This document shows positions 34,019 through 41,669 of a DNA stretch of 64,000 nt, in pieces. This DNA is from NCED01 sp035493955 (lineage in GTDB: Bacteria; Pseudomonadota; Alphaproteobacteria; Caulobacterales; Caulobacteraceae). How positions within the stretch are numbered: position 1 is the first letter of the stretch; the number at the start of each line of letters is the position of its first letter. The notes under the pieces are model-generated. The model did no database searches and was not told the origin of the DNA. It saw only the letters and a list, made by a program, of their open reading frames with translations. The position numbers were made by a program, and so were the translations under genes. Location: the NCBI GenBank assembly GCA_035493955.1, contig DATJHI010000035.1, positions 223,647-287,646 on the forward strand, written 5' to 3'.

Positions 34019-35377
34019 ATGTGGAAGGGCAGGGGATTGATACGGGCGCTCGCCCTCGGGGCGGCCCTGGCGGGCGCGCTCGTCGGCTCGACCGTGCGGG
34101 CCGAGGCGGTGCCGGCGGGCTGGCAGGCCCGCAACATGAAGCCGCTCGCCCACCTGACCTTGCCGGGGCCTCGCGCCTTCAAGCTCAGCATCAAAAAGTC
34201 GAAAGGCCGTTGGTACCTGTTCGTCGCCGAGGGCGGCCAGAGTCCGGCCCTGTCCCGCGAGGGGCGCGGCTTCGTCGTGGTCGACGTCACGGACCCGGCC
34301 CGCCCCGTCGTGGTGTTCAGGCAGGTCCTGCAGAACGGTTCCGGTCAGTTGACCCTGCACGGGGACTTGCTGATCGCCGGCCTGCAGCCGCCTTTCGATC
34401 CGGGAGCCAAGCATCCCACGGACGGGCCCTGGAGCGACTCCAAGCCGGCGGTCAACGATCTGGCGCTGCTCTTCGACATTTCCGATCCGGTCCATCCGAA
34501 ACGTCTGTCGGCGTGGCGGACCGAGGGCTTTTCGACCCACCGCAACGTCTATCCCGGCGGCAAGTACGCCTTCATGTCCGCCTTCCTGCAGGGCTTCCGC
34601 GGCCAGGCGATCATGAGCGTCCTGGACGTCTCGGACCCCCTCCACCCCAGGGAGGTCGGCCGGTGGTGGCAGCCGGGCCAGAAAGAGGGCGAGCCGCCGC
34701 GCGCGCCGCCGAACGGTTTCCACGGACCGGTCACGGTCAGTCCGGACGGCAAGATGCTGACCATGGGCTACACCCCGGGCATCGTGAACCTGGACTTCAC
34801 CGACCCGACCCACCCCAAGCTGATCGGAAAGCTGGATTTCGCGCCCCTGCCGCAGGTCGGGACCCAGGCGATCCACACCGGACTGCCCCTGGCCAACGGG
34901 CTGATGATCGTCAGCATCGAGCCTTCGGCGCCCGGATGCGCCGACAGCGCCGCCTGGGCGGCCCTGGTCGACAACAAGGACCCGGCCCATCCGCGCCTGG
35001 TCTCCTACTTTCCCCGCCCCAGCCCGCCCCCAGGGGCGCCCTATAAGAGCTTCTGCGACAAGGGCGGCCGGGTCGGACCCCACAACGTCAACGCCGAGAT
35101 CCATCTTCCCGACGCCCAGGCGCCCGGCGACCTGGTGTTCATGACCTACTTCAACGCCGGCATCCGCGTGTTCGACATCACCGACGCCAATTCCCCCCAG
35201 GAGACCGGTTGGTTCCTGCCCAAGATCGGTTCCTGGGAAAGCGGCGAACGGGGCATGGAGGACGTGCTGGTCGACACCCGCGGCAACGTCTTCGTCACCG
35301 ACGGCGAGGCCAAGGGCCTGTGGGTCCTGCGCTACACCAACCCGAAGGGCCCCAAGCTGCCGATCCGGGCGAAGTGA
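34019..35377 (+). CDS. LVIVD-repeat beta-propeller protein, exported
   Basis: A 452-residue protein with a signal peptide ('LIRALALGAALAGALVGSTVRA'). The mature part repeats 'vvDVtDPa.P', 'LFDISDPVHPKRL', 'VLDVSDPLHPREVG', 'NLDFTDPTHPKLIG', 'VFDITDANSPQETG', the LVIVD repeat of choice-of-anchor propellers. Around residue 340 'GGRVGPHNVNAEIH' is a loop seen in this subgroup. ATG 34019 is spaced seven bases from GGAGG at 34007; ATG 34013 is too close. No enzymatic residues are assigned. Such proteins are usually periplasmic or surface scaffolds. Confidence 0.8.
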   Translation: MWKGRGLIRALALGAALAGALVGSTVRAEAVPAGWQARNMKPLAHLTLPGPRAFKLSIKKSKGRWYLFVAEGGQSPALSREGRGFVVVDVTDPARPVVVFRQVLQNGSGQLTLHGDLLIAGLQPPFDPGAKHPTDGPWSDSKPAVNDLALLFDISDPVHPKRLSAWRTEGFSTHRNVYPGGKYAFMSAFLQGFRGQAIMSVLDVSDPLHPREVGRWWQPGQKEGEPPRAPPNGFHGPVTVSPDGKMLTMGYTPGIVNLDFTDPTHPKLIGKLDFAPLPQVGTQAIHTGLPLANGLMIVSIEPSAPGCADSAAWAALVDNKDPAHPRLVSYFPRPSPPPGAPYKSFCDKGGRVGPHNVNAEIHLPDAQAPGDLVFMTYFNAGIRVFDITDANSPQETGWFLPKIGSWESGERGMEDVLVDTRGNVFVTDGEAKGLWVLRYTNPKGPKLPIRAK

Positions 35378-35380
35378 CCT

Positions 35381-35992
35381 CTAGGCGATACGGGCCATGG
35401 CGCCGGGCGCCTGCGCCAATTCGGCGTCGCTGAATTCTGACCAGGAGAAAGCCGGTTCGATCCTTCGGGCTGTCGCGGGCGTTTGCGAGGCCGGCGCTCC
35501 GGCCCGTTCCACCGCCGCGCGGAACACGCTGGCCGCCGCCATGACCTGCTCGGCCATCCTGGCGGCGACGGAGTCTAGGGCCCGCAACCGGCCGATTTGC
35601 TGGAGTCCCAGCCCGCGAACGAGATCGGCGTCACGGAGGAACGCGCCGCCCCGTTGCGGATCGGACGCCGCCGCGGCCCGTTCACCGTCCCTGGCCCCAT
35701 CGAGCGCGGCGCGGAGGGCTTCCAGTCCGTCCATGCCGATTCCCGTCTGGCGCAGAAGCCAGTGGCCCTCCGCCAGGCGCTCACAGATGCAGCAGGCCGC
35801 CATCAGGGCCAGGGCGTCCGCGCCGCCGGCGCCGGTCTTCGCGCGGTCGTCCGCGGTCAGGGTGAGCACCATCTGGCGCTCCAGCAGGTGGATGTCGAGC
35901 GACAGGGCGCGAAGTCTCAGCCCGGGCTCGGCCCGCCACGCCGACGGGAATCCGGCACGGCTTGCGGGATCTTCCAGGGTGTGAATGTCCAT
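35381..35992 (-). CDS. Hypothetical helical protein (203 aa)
   Basis: A soluble, Ala/Leu/Arg-rich protein starting MDIHTLEDPASRAGFP. Most of it should be helical ('RLRALSLDIHLLERQMVLTL', 'ADALALMAACCICERLAEGHWLLRQTG', 'IGRLRALDSVAARMAEQVMAAASVFRAAVE'). Adjacent CC and a further Cys in 'AACCICE' are unusual. No signal, TM segment or known motif is recognised. It is convergent with the LVIVD-repeat gene, three bases apart, and divergent from the response-regulator gene across a 275-bp gap. Confidence 0.65.
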   Translation of the reverse strand: MDIHTLEDPASRAGFPSAWRAEPGLRLRALSLDIHLLERQMVLTLTADDRAKTGAGGADALALMAACCICERLAEGHWLLRQTGIGMDGLEALRAALDGARDGERAAAASDPQRGGAFLRDADLVRGLGLQQIGRLRALDSVAARMAEQVMAAASVFRAAVERAGAPASQTPATARRIEPAFSWSEFSDAELAQAPGAMARIA

Positions 35993-36267
35993 GACGGGTC
36001 GCCTGATTGCCGGCCACAGGAATGGGCGTGGCGACTCAATACGCGCCGGATGCGTAGTCTCGGTGACAGTGCTGGGGATAATTGTTTGGCTGCGACGCGG
36101 TTTTGGCGAAAAGCTTCATATTAACGTCACGTGCGTTCAGCAGAGCGATGGAAATATCCTTCGACGTTTCCATCTCGACTCTATGATTCGGCCACCGCAT
36201 TGATCGACACCAGCTTCCCTCGACGCCGCGGCCGATCCACAAAACCACACATTGCCGGCCCCCGCAT

Positions 36268-36672
36268 ATGAGTTCGCGTCTGTTGTTGGTGGAAGACGAG
36301 GACGCCTTGGCGACGCTGCTTCAATACAATCTCGACAAGGAGGGGTTCGAGGTGGCGATCGCCGTCGACGGGGAGCAGGCCCTGCAGATGGCGGTCCGGA
36401 CCCGGCCGGACATCATGCTGCTGGACTGGATGCTGCCGGGCATTTCCGGGGTGGAGGTCTGCCGGCGGCTGAGGCTCGGGCCCGAGACCCGCAACATCCC
36501 CATCGTCATGCTCACCGCCCGTGGCGAACAGCGCGACCGGTTGCAGGGCCTGGGAGTCGGCGCCGACGACTATGTCTCCAAGCCCTTCGTCATGCGTGAA
36601 CTGGCCGCGCGACTGAGGACGCTGCTCAACCAGGTTCCGGGGGCGGGACTGGGCGCGCCCGGCCTGGGCTGA
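36268..36672 (+). CDS. Receiver-only response regulator (PhoB-like REC domain)
   Basis: A 134-residue protein that is essentially one receiver domain: acidic pair in 'LLLVEDEDALATLL', phosphoacceptor in 'IMLLDWMLPGISGVEVCRRL', Thr in 'IVMLTARGE' and Lys in 'DYVSKPFVMREL'. The sequence is close to the PhoB receiver, including 'LDWMLPG' and 'GADDYV.KPF', but it stops after a short Gly/Pro/Leu tail where PhoB has its winged-helix DNA-binding domain; no DNA-binding domain follows in any frame. It would act by protein-protein contact or as a phosphate sink. Confidence 0.88.
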   Translation: MSSRLLLVEDEDALATLLQYNLDKEGFEVAIAVDGEQALQMAVRTRPDIMLLDWMLPGISGVEVCRRLRLGPETRNIPIVMLTARGEQRDRLQGLGVGADDYVSKPFVMRELAARLRTLLNQVPGAGLGAPGLG

Positions 36673-36704
36673 GGTTGGCGGGACATTCCCAGCCTCCCTT
36701 CCGA

Positions 36705-36733
36705 TTGACGCACCGCGTCGCGGCGCCTAGGAC
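36705..36733 (+). promoter_or_regulatory. Housekeeping promoter for the btuB riboswitch operon
   Basis: TTGACGC at 36705-36711 matches the Caulobacter -35 consensus TTGACGS exactly. After 14 bases, CCTAGGAC at 36726-36733 is a close match to the -10 consensus GCTANAWC. Transcription would begin around 36740, at the 5' strand of the riboswitch P1 stem. There is 32 bp between the upstream gene stop and the -35. Confidence 0.55.
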
Positions 36734-36745
36734 TGGCGCCGCGAC
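36717..36745. repeat. Perfect 11-bp inverted repeat spanning the btuB promoter -10 region
   Basis: GTCGCGGCGCC (36717-36727) and GGCGCCGCGAC (36735-36745) are perfect reverse complements flanking TAGGACT. The left arm fills the promoter spacer and the right arm begins near the predicted start site, so the element could be an operator. The right arm also contains the 5' strand of the riboswitch P1 helix. Confidence 0.6.
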
Positions 36746-36910
36746 AGGTTCCCCGCGAGGGGATTAATAGGGAACTCGGGTGTGAAACCCGGGCTGCCCC
36801 CGCAACTGTAAGCGGCGAGCCGACGCGCCAGACGCCACTGGACCCGAAAGGTCTGGGAAGGCGGCGCGAACCGGCGACGACCCGCGAGCCAGGAGACCTG
36901 CCCGTCGCGG
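36739..36910 (+). promoter_or_regulatory. Cobalamin (adenosylcobalamin-type) riboswitch
   Basis: A full cobalamin riboswitch: P1 5' strand CCGCGAC (36739-36745), then AGGTTCC, a GGGATTAATAGGGAA segment, GGGTGTGAAACCCGGGCTGCCCCCGCAACTG core positions at 36779-36808, GTAAGCGGCGAGCC, a GCCACTGG segment and GGGAAGGCGGCG, ending with the B12 box AGCCAGGAGACCTGCC at 36887-36902 and the P1 3' strand GTCGCGG (36904-36910). It should repress the operon when intracellular cobalamin is high. The 152-base leader between it and btuB (36911-37062) carries no ORF I support. Confidence 0.95.
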
Positions 36911-37062
36911 TCGTTCTTCGACTGGCCGGGGTGCGCCAGGCGAACGGGTTTTCCCGAGCAACGACGACTGCTGTGGCTGCGCCCGGGAGGGAGCCGCCGC
37001 CGTGCGTCCGCGCGGCCGTGGCGTCTTCCCCGAGCCGGCGTGTCGATAACGAGGGGAATGCC

Positions 37063-39033
37063 ATGACCAAGACCGTACTGTTTTCAAGTGCTTGCTTCGC
37101 CATCCTGGCGGCGACCTGCGCCCATGCGGACGAGGCCGCGGCGCCCAGGCCCGACGTGGGCGGGGTCGAGGCCGCCAACACCCTGGACGGAACGGTGGTG
37201 GTCGCCACCCGCTCGCTCCAGCGAGCCGACCGCATCGGCCAGTCGGTGACCGTGCTCGACCAGAAGGCCATCGAGGCGGGCCAGGCGACGGTCGTCGCCG
37301 ACCTTTTGGCCCGGACGCCGGGCGTCGGCGTTTCCCGCAACGGCGGGCCGGGGCAGCTCACTACCTTGCGCATCCGCGGGGCGGAAGGCGACCAGACCGT
37401 GGTGGTCGTCGACGGGGTCAAGCTGAACGACCCGTCCCAGCCCGGCGGCGGCTACAACTTCGCCAATCTCCTGACCGGGGACGTGTCCCGCGTCGAGGTG
37501 CTGCGCGGGGCCCAGTCCACCCTGTGGGGCAGCCAGGCCATCGGCGGGGTGGTCAATATCGTCACCGCCCAGCCGACCCGGCCCTTCGAGGCCTCGCTGG
37601 ACCTCGAGGGCGGATCGATGGACACGGCCTATCTGCGCGCCGGGGTCGGCGGCGCCGGCGAGCGGGGGAGCTGGCGCCTGGCGGCCGCCCACTACGCCAC
37701 CGCCGGCGTCTCGGCCTACCGCTTCGGCAAGGAGGCCGACGGCTTCCACGACACCGGTTTCAGCGGGCGTGGAAACCTGAAGCTGACCCAGGACGCCAGC
37801 CTCGACCTGCGGCTGGTCTATTCGAAGGGTCGCAACGCCTTCGACGGCTTCCCGCCGCCCGCTTTCGCCTTCGCCGACGACGGGGAGTACGGGACCACCG
37901 AGGATCTGGTCGGCTACGGCGGGCTCAACGCCGGCCTCCTGGGCGGGCGGCTGCAGAACCGGCTCTCCTTCGGCTACACCCGCACCGACCGGGAGACCTT
38001 CAATCCGGCCCAGGCGGTCGCCACCACGACCTTCATCGCCCGCGGCCAGAACAAGCGTTACGAATACCAGGGGGTGCTGGACATCGCCCCGGGCTGGACC
38101 GGCACGGCCGGGGTCGAGCGCGAAGAGGCCTCCATGCGCACCGCCGCGCCTTCGGCCTTCGCCCCGAACCCCGTTCCCGCCACGGCGCAGGCCGCCATCG
38201 ACAGCCTCTACGGCCAGGTGCAGGGCGAAGTCGCGCCGGGGCTGACCCTCACGGGGGGGCTGCGCCACGACGATCACGACACCTTCGGCGGCAAGACCCT
38301 CGGCCAGGCGGCGGCGGCCTGGTCGCTGAACGGCGGGGCGACCGTCCTGCGGGCCAGCTTCGGCCAGGGCTTCAAGGCCCCGACCCTGTACCAACTGTTC
38401 GGACCTTACGGGAATACGGGGCTCAAACCCGAGCAGGCCGACGGCTGGGACGCGGGGATCGAGCAGGCCTTGGGCGGCGTCCGCTTGACCGCGACCTATT
38501 TCGCCCGCCGCACCACCAACCAGATCGACTTCGCATCCTGCCCCTCCGGTGGGGCGGCTCCGGCCCTCTGCTCCGTCGGCGGCACAAGGCGGTTCGGCTA
38601 TTACGACAACATCGCCCGCACCCGGGCTCACGGGGTCGAACTGGCCGGCGCCGCCCGCCTGGGGCCGGTCGACCTGCAGGCCAACTATAGCTGGACCGAC
38701 GCCCGCAACGACGTGGCCGGCGGAGTCAATTTCGACCGCTTCCTGGCCCGGCGACCGCAGCATCAGGCCAACGTCTCGGCGGGGCGGACCTGGCCGGGCA
38801 GGCTGACCACCACCGTGGCGGTGCGCTATGTCGGCGAAAGCTTCGACGACGCGGCCAACACCGTCCGGCTGAAGGGTTACACCCTGGTCGACCTGCGCGC
38901 CTCCTATCCCTTGTCCAAAGGGCTGGAGCTCTACGGCCGGGTGGAGAACCTGACCGACCAGGCGTACGAAACCGTCCACAACTACGGCGAGCCGGGCCGG
39001 ACGGCCTATCTGGGCCTGCGGGCGCGCTACTAG
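37063..39033 (+). CDS. btuB: TonB-dependent vitamin B12 outer-membrane receptor BtuB
   Basis: A 656-residue outer-membrane transporter that binds cobalamin and passes it inward using TonB-ExbBD energy. A signal peptide ('FSSACFAILAATCAHA') is followed by a TonB box-like 'TLDGTVVVATR', the plug domain ('RTPGVGVSRNGGPGQLTTLRIRG', 'TVVVVDGVKLND', 'EVLRGAQSTLWGSQAIGGVVNIVT') and a 22-strand barrel ending in 'TAYLGLRARY' with the usual C-terminal aromatic. ATG 37063 follows GAGGGGA; an in-frame opening at 36931 lies within the leader. Regulated by the upstream riboswitch and heading the operon. Confidence 0.95.
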   Translation: MTKTVLFSSACFAILAATCAHADEAAAPRPDVGGVEAANTLDGTVVVATRSLQRADRIGQSVTVLDQKAIEAGQATVVADLLARTPGVGVSRNGGPGQLTTLRIRGAEGDQTVVVVDGVKLNDPSQPGGGYNFANLLTGDVSRVEVLRGAQSTLWGSQAIGGVVNIVTAQPTRPFEASLDLEGGSMDTAYLRAGVGGAGERGSWRLAAAHYATAGVSAYRFGKEADGFHDTGFSGRGNLKLTQDASLDLRLVYSKGRNAFDGFPPPAFAFADDGEYGTTEDLVGYGGLNAGLLGGRLQNRLSFGYTRTDRETFNPAQAVATTTFIARGQNKRYEYQGVLDIAPGWTGTAGVEREEASMRTAAPSAFAPNPVPATAQAAIDSLYGQVQGEVAPGLTLTGGLRHDDHDTFGGKTLGQAAAAWSLNGGATVLRASFGQGFKAPTLYQLFGPYGNTGLKPEQADGWDAGIEQALGGVRLTATYFARRTTNQIDFASCPSGGAAPALCSVGGTRRFGYYDNIARTRAHGVELAGAARLGPVDLQANYSWTDARNDVAGGVNFDRFLARRPQHQANVSAGRTWPGRLTTTVAVRYVGESFDDAANTVRLKGYTLVDLRASYPLSKGLELYGRVENLTDQAYETVHNYGEPGRTAYLGLRARY

Positions 39034-39105
39034 TGTGGCGATTCAGAAATTCGCCCCTGTCGATGGCAGGCGCTGTGCGAATTTCTGAATCTCCAGCCAC
39101 ACTAG
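39030..39105. repeat. Long palindrome A (CTAGTGTGG-type) between btuB and cobO
   Basis: Outer arms CTAGTGTGG (39030-39038) and CCACACTAG (39097-39105) and inner arms GATTCAGAAATTCGC (39040-39054) and GCGAATTTCTGAATC (39077-39091) are all perfect inverted pairs, with one unpaired base on the left and five on the right. The left end supplies the btuB TAG stop. Both inner arms carry a GANTC (CcrM) site. In RNA it would form a 24-bp stem; it may limit read-through or protect the upstream mRNA. Confidence 0.85.
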
Positions 39106-39117
39106 AAACCTTTGACT

Positions 39118-39194
39118 CTAGCGTGCTTCTTTGAATTTGAAGTTCGCAACCCGCATGATCCATCCGCTGGCGAACTTCAAATTCAGCACACTAG
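39118..39194. repeat. Long palindrome B (CTAG-type), partner of palindrome A
   Basis: Outer arms CTAGCGTGCT (39118-39127) and AGCACACTAG (39185-39194, one mismatch) and inner arms GAATTTGAAGTTCGC (39133-39147) and GCGAACTTCAAATTC (39170-39184, perfect). The five-base asymmetry (TCTTT) is on the left arm, opposite to palindrome A. The layout (10-bp outer, bulge, 15-bp inner, about 22-base loop) is the same as in A, but the inner arm sequence differs. It ends 23 bases before the cobO start. Confidence 0.85.
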
Positions 39195-39217
39195 GCGAAG
39201 GGCGGCGGAGGACGGCC

Positions 39218-39832
39218 ATGGCCGAGGACGAGGCCGAGACCAATCGGCGGCACAAGGCGGCGATGAGGGCGCTGAAGGCCGAGCGGGCGGCGCTGATGGC
39301 CGACAAGGCCGACGCGACTGGCCTGCTGCTGGTCCACACCGGCGACGGCAAAGGCAAGTCCACCGCCGCCTTCGGCATGGTCGCCCGCGCCCTCGGCTGG
39401 GGCCAGAAGGTCGGCGTGGTCCAGTACATCAAGGGCGGCTGGTTCACCGGCGAGGGCCAGTTCTTCCGCCGCTTTCCCGACCAGCTGCGCTGGGAAACCA
39501 TGGGGGAGGGGTTCACCTGGGACACCCAGGACCGGGCCCGCGACATCGCCGCGGCGCGGGCCGCCTGGGCGGTTTCGCTGGAGATGCTGCATGACCCGGG
39601 GCTCGACCTGGTGGTGCTGGACGAGCTGAACATCGCCCTGCGCTACGACTACCTCGACATCGAGGCGGTCGTGGCCGACCTCTTGGCCCGGCCGCGGGAC
39701 AAGCACGTCTGCATCACCGGCCGCAACGCCAAGCCCGAACTCCTGGCCATCGCCGACCTGGTCACCGAGATGACCCTGGTCAAGCATCCCTTCGACGCCG
39801 GGATCAAGGCCCAGCGGGGGATCGACTTTTGA
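39218..39832 (+). CDS. cobO: Cob(I)yrinic acid a,c-diamide adenosyltransferase
   Basis: A 204-residue cytosolic enzyme (CobA/CobO/BtuR family) that transfers the 5'-deoxyadenosyl group of ATP to the reduced corrinoid. The P-loop 'HTGDGKGKSTAAFG', 'VGVVQYIKGGW', 'GEGFTWDTQD', 'LVVLDELNIALRYDYLD' and 'ITGRNAKPELLAIADLVTEM' are all as expected. ATG 39218 has GGAGG seven bases upstream; an in-frame ATG at 39131 lies inside palindrome B and is rejected. The next gene starts in a 4-base overlap. Confidence 0.95.
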   Translation: MAEDEAETNRRHKAAMRALKAERAALMADKADATGLLLVHTGDGKGKSTAAFGMVARALGWGQKVGVVQYIKGGWFTGEGQFFRRFPDQLRWETMGEGFTWDTQDRARDIAAARAAWAVSLEMLHDPGLDLVVLDELNIALRYDYLDIEAVVADLLARPRDKHVCITGRNAKPELLAIADLVTEMTLVKHPFDAGIKAQRGIDF

Positions 39833-40686
39833 CCGGGTGGCCGACCCGGCGGGGCGCCGCCGCCGGCCTGGTCGCCGCCGCCGTCGCCGCGCGCGCGCGG
39901 GCGCAGGCGCCGCCGCGCCGGGTGGTCTCCTTGAACCCCTGCCTCGACGCCATCCTGGTCAGGGTCGCCGACCGCGGCCAGATCGCGGCCCTCAGCCGCT
40001 ATTCCCGCGACCCCGACAGCTCCAGCATTGTCACGGTCGCCGCGACCCTGCCTTTCACCTACGGCAGCGCCGAGGAGGTCGTCGCCCTGGCGCCCGACCT
40101 GGTGCTGCTGGACATCTTCACCCCGCCGGCCTCCCTGGCGGCCCTTCGTCGCCTGGGGGTGCGGACGGCCGTGTTCGGCGGCGTCGACAGCCTTGCCGAA
40201 AGCCTGGCCCAGGTCGCCCGCGTGGCCGCCGCCGTCGGCCGGCCGGACCGGGGGAAGGCCTTGATCGCCCGGATTCGCGCCGCCGTGGCCGCCGCCGCCC
40301 CGCCGCCCGGCGCCCCGGCCCTGACCGCCCTGGTGTTCCAGGCCAACGGCTTCGTCTCGGCCGAGGGCACCCTGGTGGACGAGATGATCCGCAGCGCCGG
40401 CTTCACCAATGTCGCGGGGCGCTACGGGCTGAAGCGGTCGGGACCTGTGTCCCTGGAGCGGTTGGTCGCCGATCCGCCGCAGGTGCTGCTGGCCGGAGAG
40501 CCCCGGCCCGGCGCCCCGGCCTGGGCCGACCGGATACTGGAGCATCCGGCGCTGAGGGTCGTCGCCCCGCGGATGCACCGGGCGGTGTTCCCGCAGCGGC
40601 TGCTCTATTGCGGCGGCCCGGTGTTGGTCGAAATGGCGGCGACGCTGGCGCGCGCCCGTAGGGACGTCCTGGAGGCGCGGGCTTGA
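39829..40686 (+). CDS. btuF: Cobalamin ABC transporter periplasmic binding protein BtuF-like
   Basis: A 285-residue helical-backbone binding protein. A twin-Arg-containing signal ('TRRGAAAGLVAAAVAARARA') precedes 'RRVVSLNPCLDAILV', 'YGSAEEVVALAPDLVLLD', 'LGVRTAVFGGVDSL' and 'DEMIRSAGFTNVAGRYGLKRSGPVSLERL', the two-lobe pattern of class III binding proteins for B12/siderophores. The B12 assignment comes from position between cobO and btuCD under a cobalamin riboswitch. It starts with TTG in a 4-base overlap with cobO. Confidence 0.85.
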   Translation: MTGWPTRRGAAAGLVAAAVAARARAQAPPRRVVSLNPCLDAILVRVADRGQIAALSRYSRDPDSSSIVTVAATLPFTYGSAEEVVALAPDLVLLDIFTPPASLAALRRLGVRTAVFGGVDSLAESLAQVARVAAAVGRPDRGKALIARIRAAVAAAAPPPGAPALTALVFQANGFVSAEGTLVDEMIRSAGFTNVAGRYGLKRSGPVSLERLVADPPQVLLAGEPRPGAPAWADRILEHPALRVVAPRMHRAVFPQRLLYCGGPVLVEMAATLARARRDVLEARA

Positions 40687-41669
40687 CCCGGCCGCTCCCG
40701 CGCCTCCTGCTGATCGCCGGCCTGGTCGCGGCCATGCTGCTGCTGGTCGGGCTGAGCCTGATGGCCGGCCGGGTCCGGGTCCCGTTCAGCGCCTGGACCG
40801 ATACCGCCGACCCCCGCTGGGCCATCATCTTCGCCCTCAGGCTGCCGCGGACCCTGCTCGGCCTCGCCGTCGGCGCGGCGCTGGGCATGTCGGGGGCGGC
40901 GATGCAGGGCTACACCCGCAACCCCCTCGCCGATCCAGGCGTGCTGGGAGTCTCGGCCATGGCGGCGTTCGGGGCGGTGATGACCCTCTACCTCGGGGCC
41001 GGGGCGTCGCAGAACTGGGTCACCGCCGGCGGGGCCATGGCCGGGGCCCTGGCGGGCGTCGCCATGCTGATGGCGCTTTCGGGGCGGGCGTCCAGCACCC
41101 TGACCTTCATCCTGGCCGGGGTGGTCCTCAACACCGTGGCCGCGGCCGGCGTATCCCTGGCCCTCAGCCTGGCGCCCTCGCCCTGGGCGGTCAGCCTGAT
41201 CGTCAACTGGCTGATGGGGTCCCTGGCCGATCGCAGCGTCGAGGACCTGCGGCTCGCCGCCCCCCTGATCGCCCTCGGCTGCGGCCTCCTGCTCCTGACC
41301 GCCCGGGCCCTGGACGCCCTGACCCTGGGCGAGACCGGCGCCCGGTCCCTGGGGGTGAACCTGGCGGCCACCCGCTGGCTCCTGGCTGTCGGCCTGGCCC
41401 TGACCGCCGGCGCCAGCGTGGCGGTGACCGGTGTGATCGGCTTCGTCGGTCTGGTGACGCCGCACATGCTCCGCCCGTTCGTGGGCGCGCGGCCCGGCGC
41501 CCTGCTGATCCCGAGCGCGGTCGGGGGCGCGGCGCTCGTGCTGGCCGCCGACATCGCCGTGCGCATGACCCCGTCGGCCGGGGAGGTGAAGCTGGGGGTG
41601 GCCATGGCCGCGCTCGGCGGCCCGTTCTTCCTGGTCCTGCTCCTGTCGATGCGACGGAGGATGGCGTGA
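40683..41669 (+). CDS. btuC: Cobalamin ABC transporter permease BtuC-like (FecCD family)
   Basis: A 328-residue integral membrane permease with about ten TM helices. FecCD-family marks are 'LRLPRTLLGLAVGAALGMSGAAMQGYTRNPLADPGVLGVSAMAAFG', the cytoplasmic 'GLVTPHMLRPFVGARPG' coupling region and 'SLGVNLAATRW'. It starts with TTG, overlapping btuF by four bases, and overlaps btuD by four, so the three transport genes are translationally coupled. Its substrate is inferred from the operon. Confidence 0.9.
   Translation: MTRPLPRLLLIAGLVAAMLLLVGLSLMAGRVRVPFSAWTDTADPRWAIIFALRLPRTLLGLAVGAALGMSGAAMQGYTRNPLADPGVLGVSAMAAFGAVMTLYLGAGASQNWVTAGGAMAGALAGVAMLMALSGRASSTLTFILAGVVLNTVAAAGVSLALSLAPSPWAVSLIVNWLMGSLADRSVEDLRLAAPLIALGCGLLLLTARALDALTLGETGARSLGVNLAATRWLLAVGLALTAGASVAVTGVIGFVGLVTPHMLRPFVGARPGALLIPSAVGGAALVLAADIAVRMTPSAGEVKLGVAMAALGGPFFLVLLLSMRRRMA

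Noticed and set aside
36036..36248. A 70-residue minus-strand ORF in the gap before the receiver gene
   Set aside because: No RBS, mixed composition without a coherent fold and codon use unlike the neighbours; the 275-bp gap is more likely a promoter region.
39131..39217. Earlier ATG for cobO
   Set aside because: It lies within palindrome B and encodes non-conserved residues; ATG 39218 has a well-spaced GGAGG.
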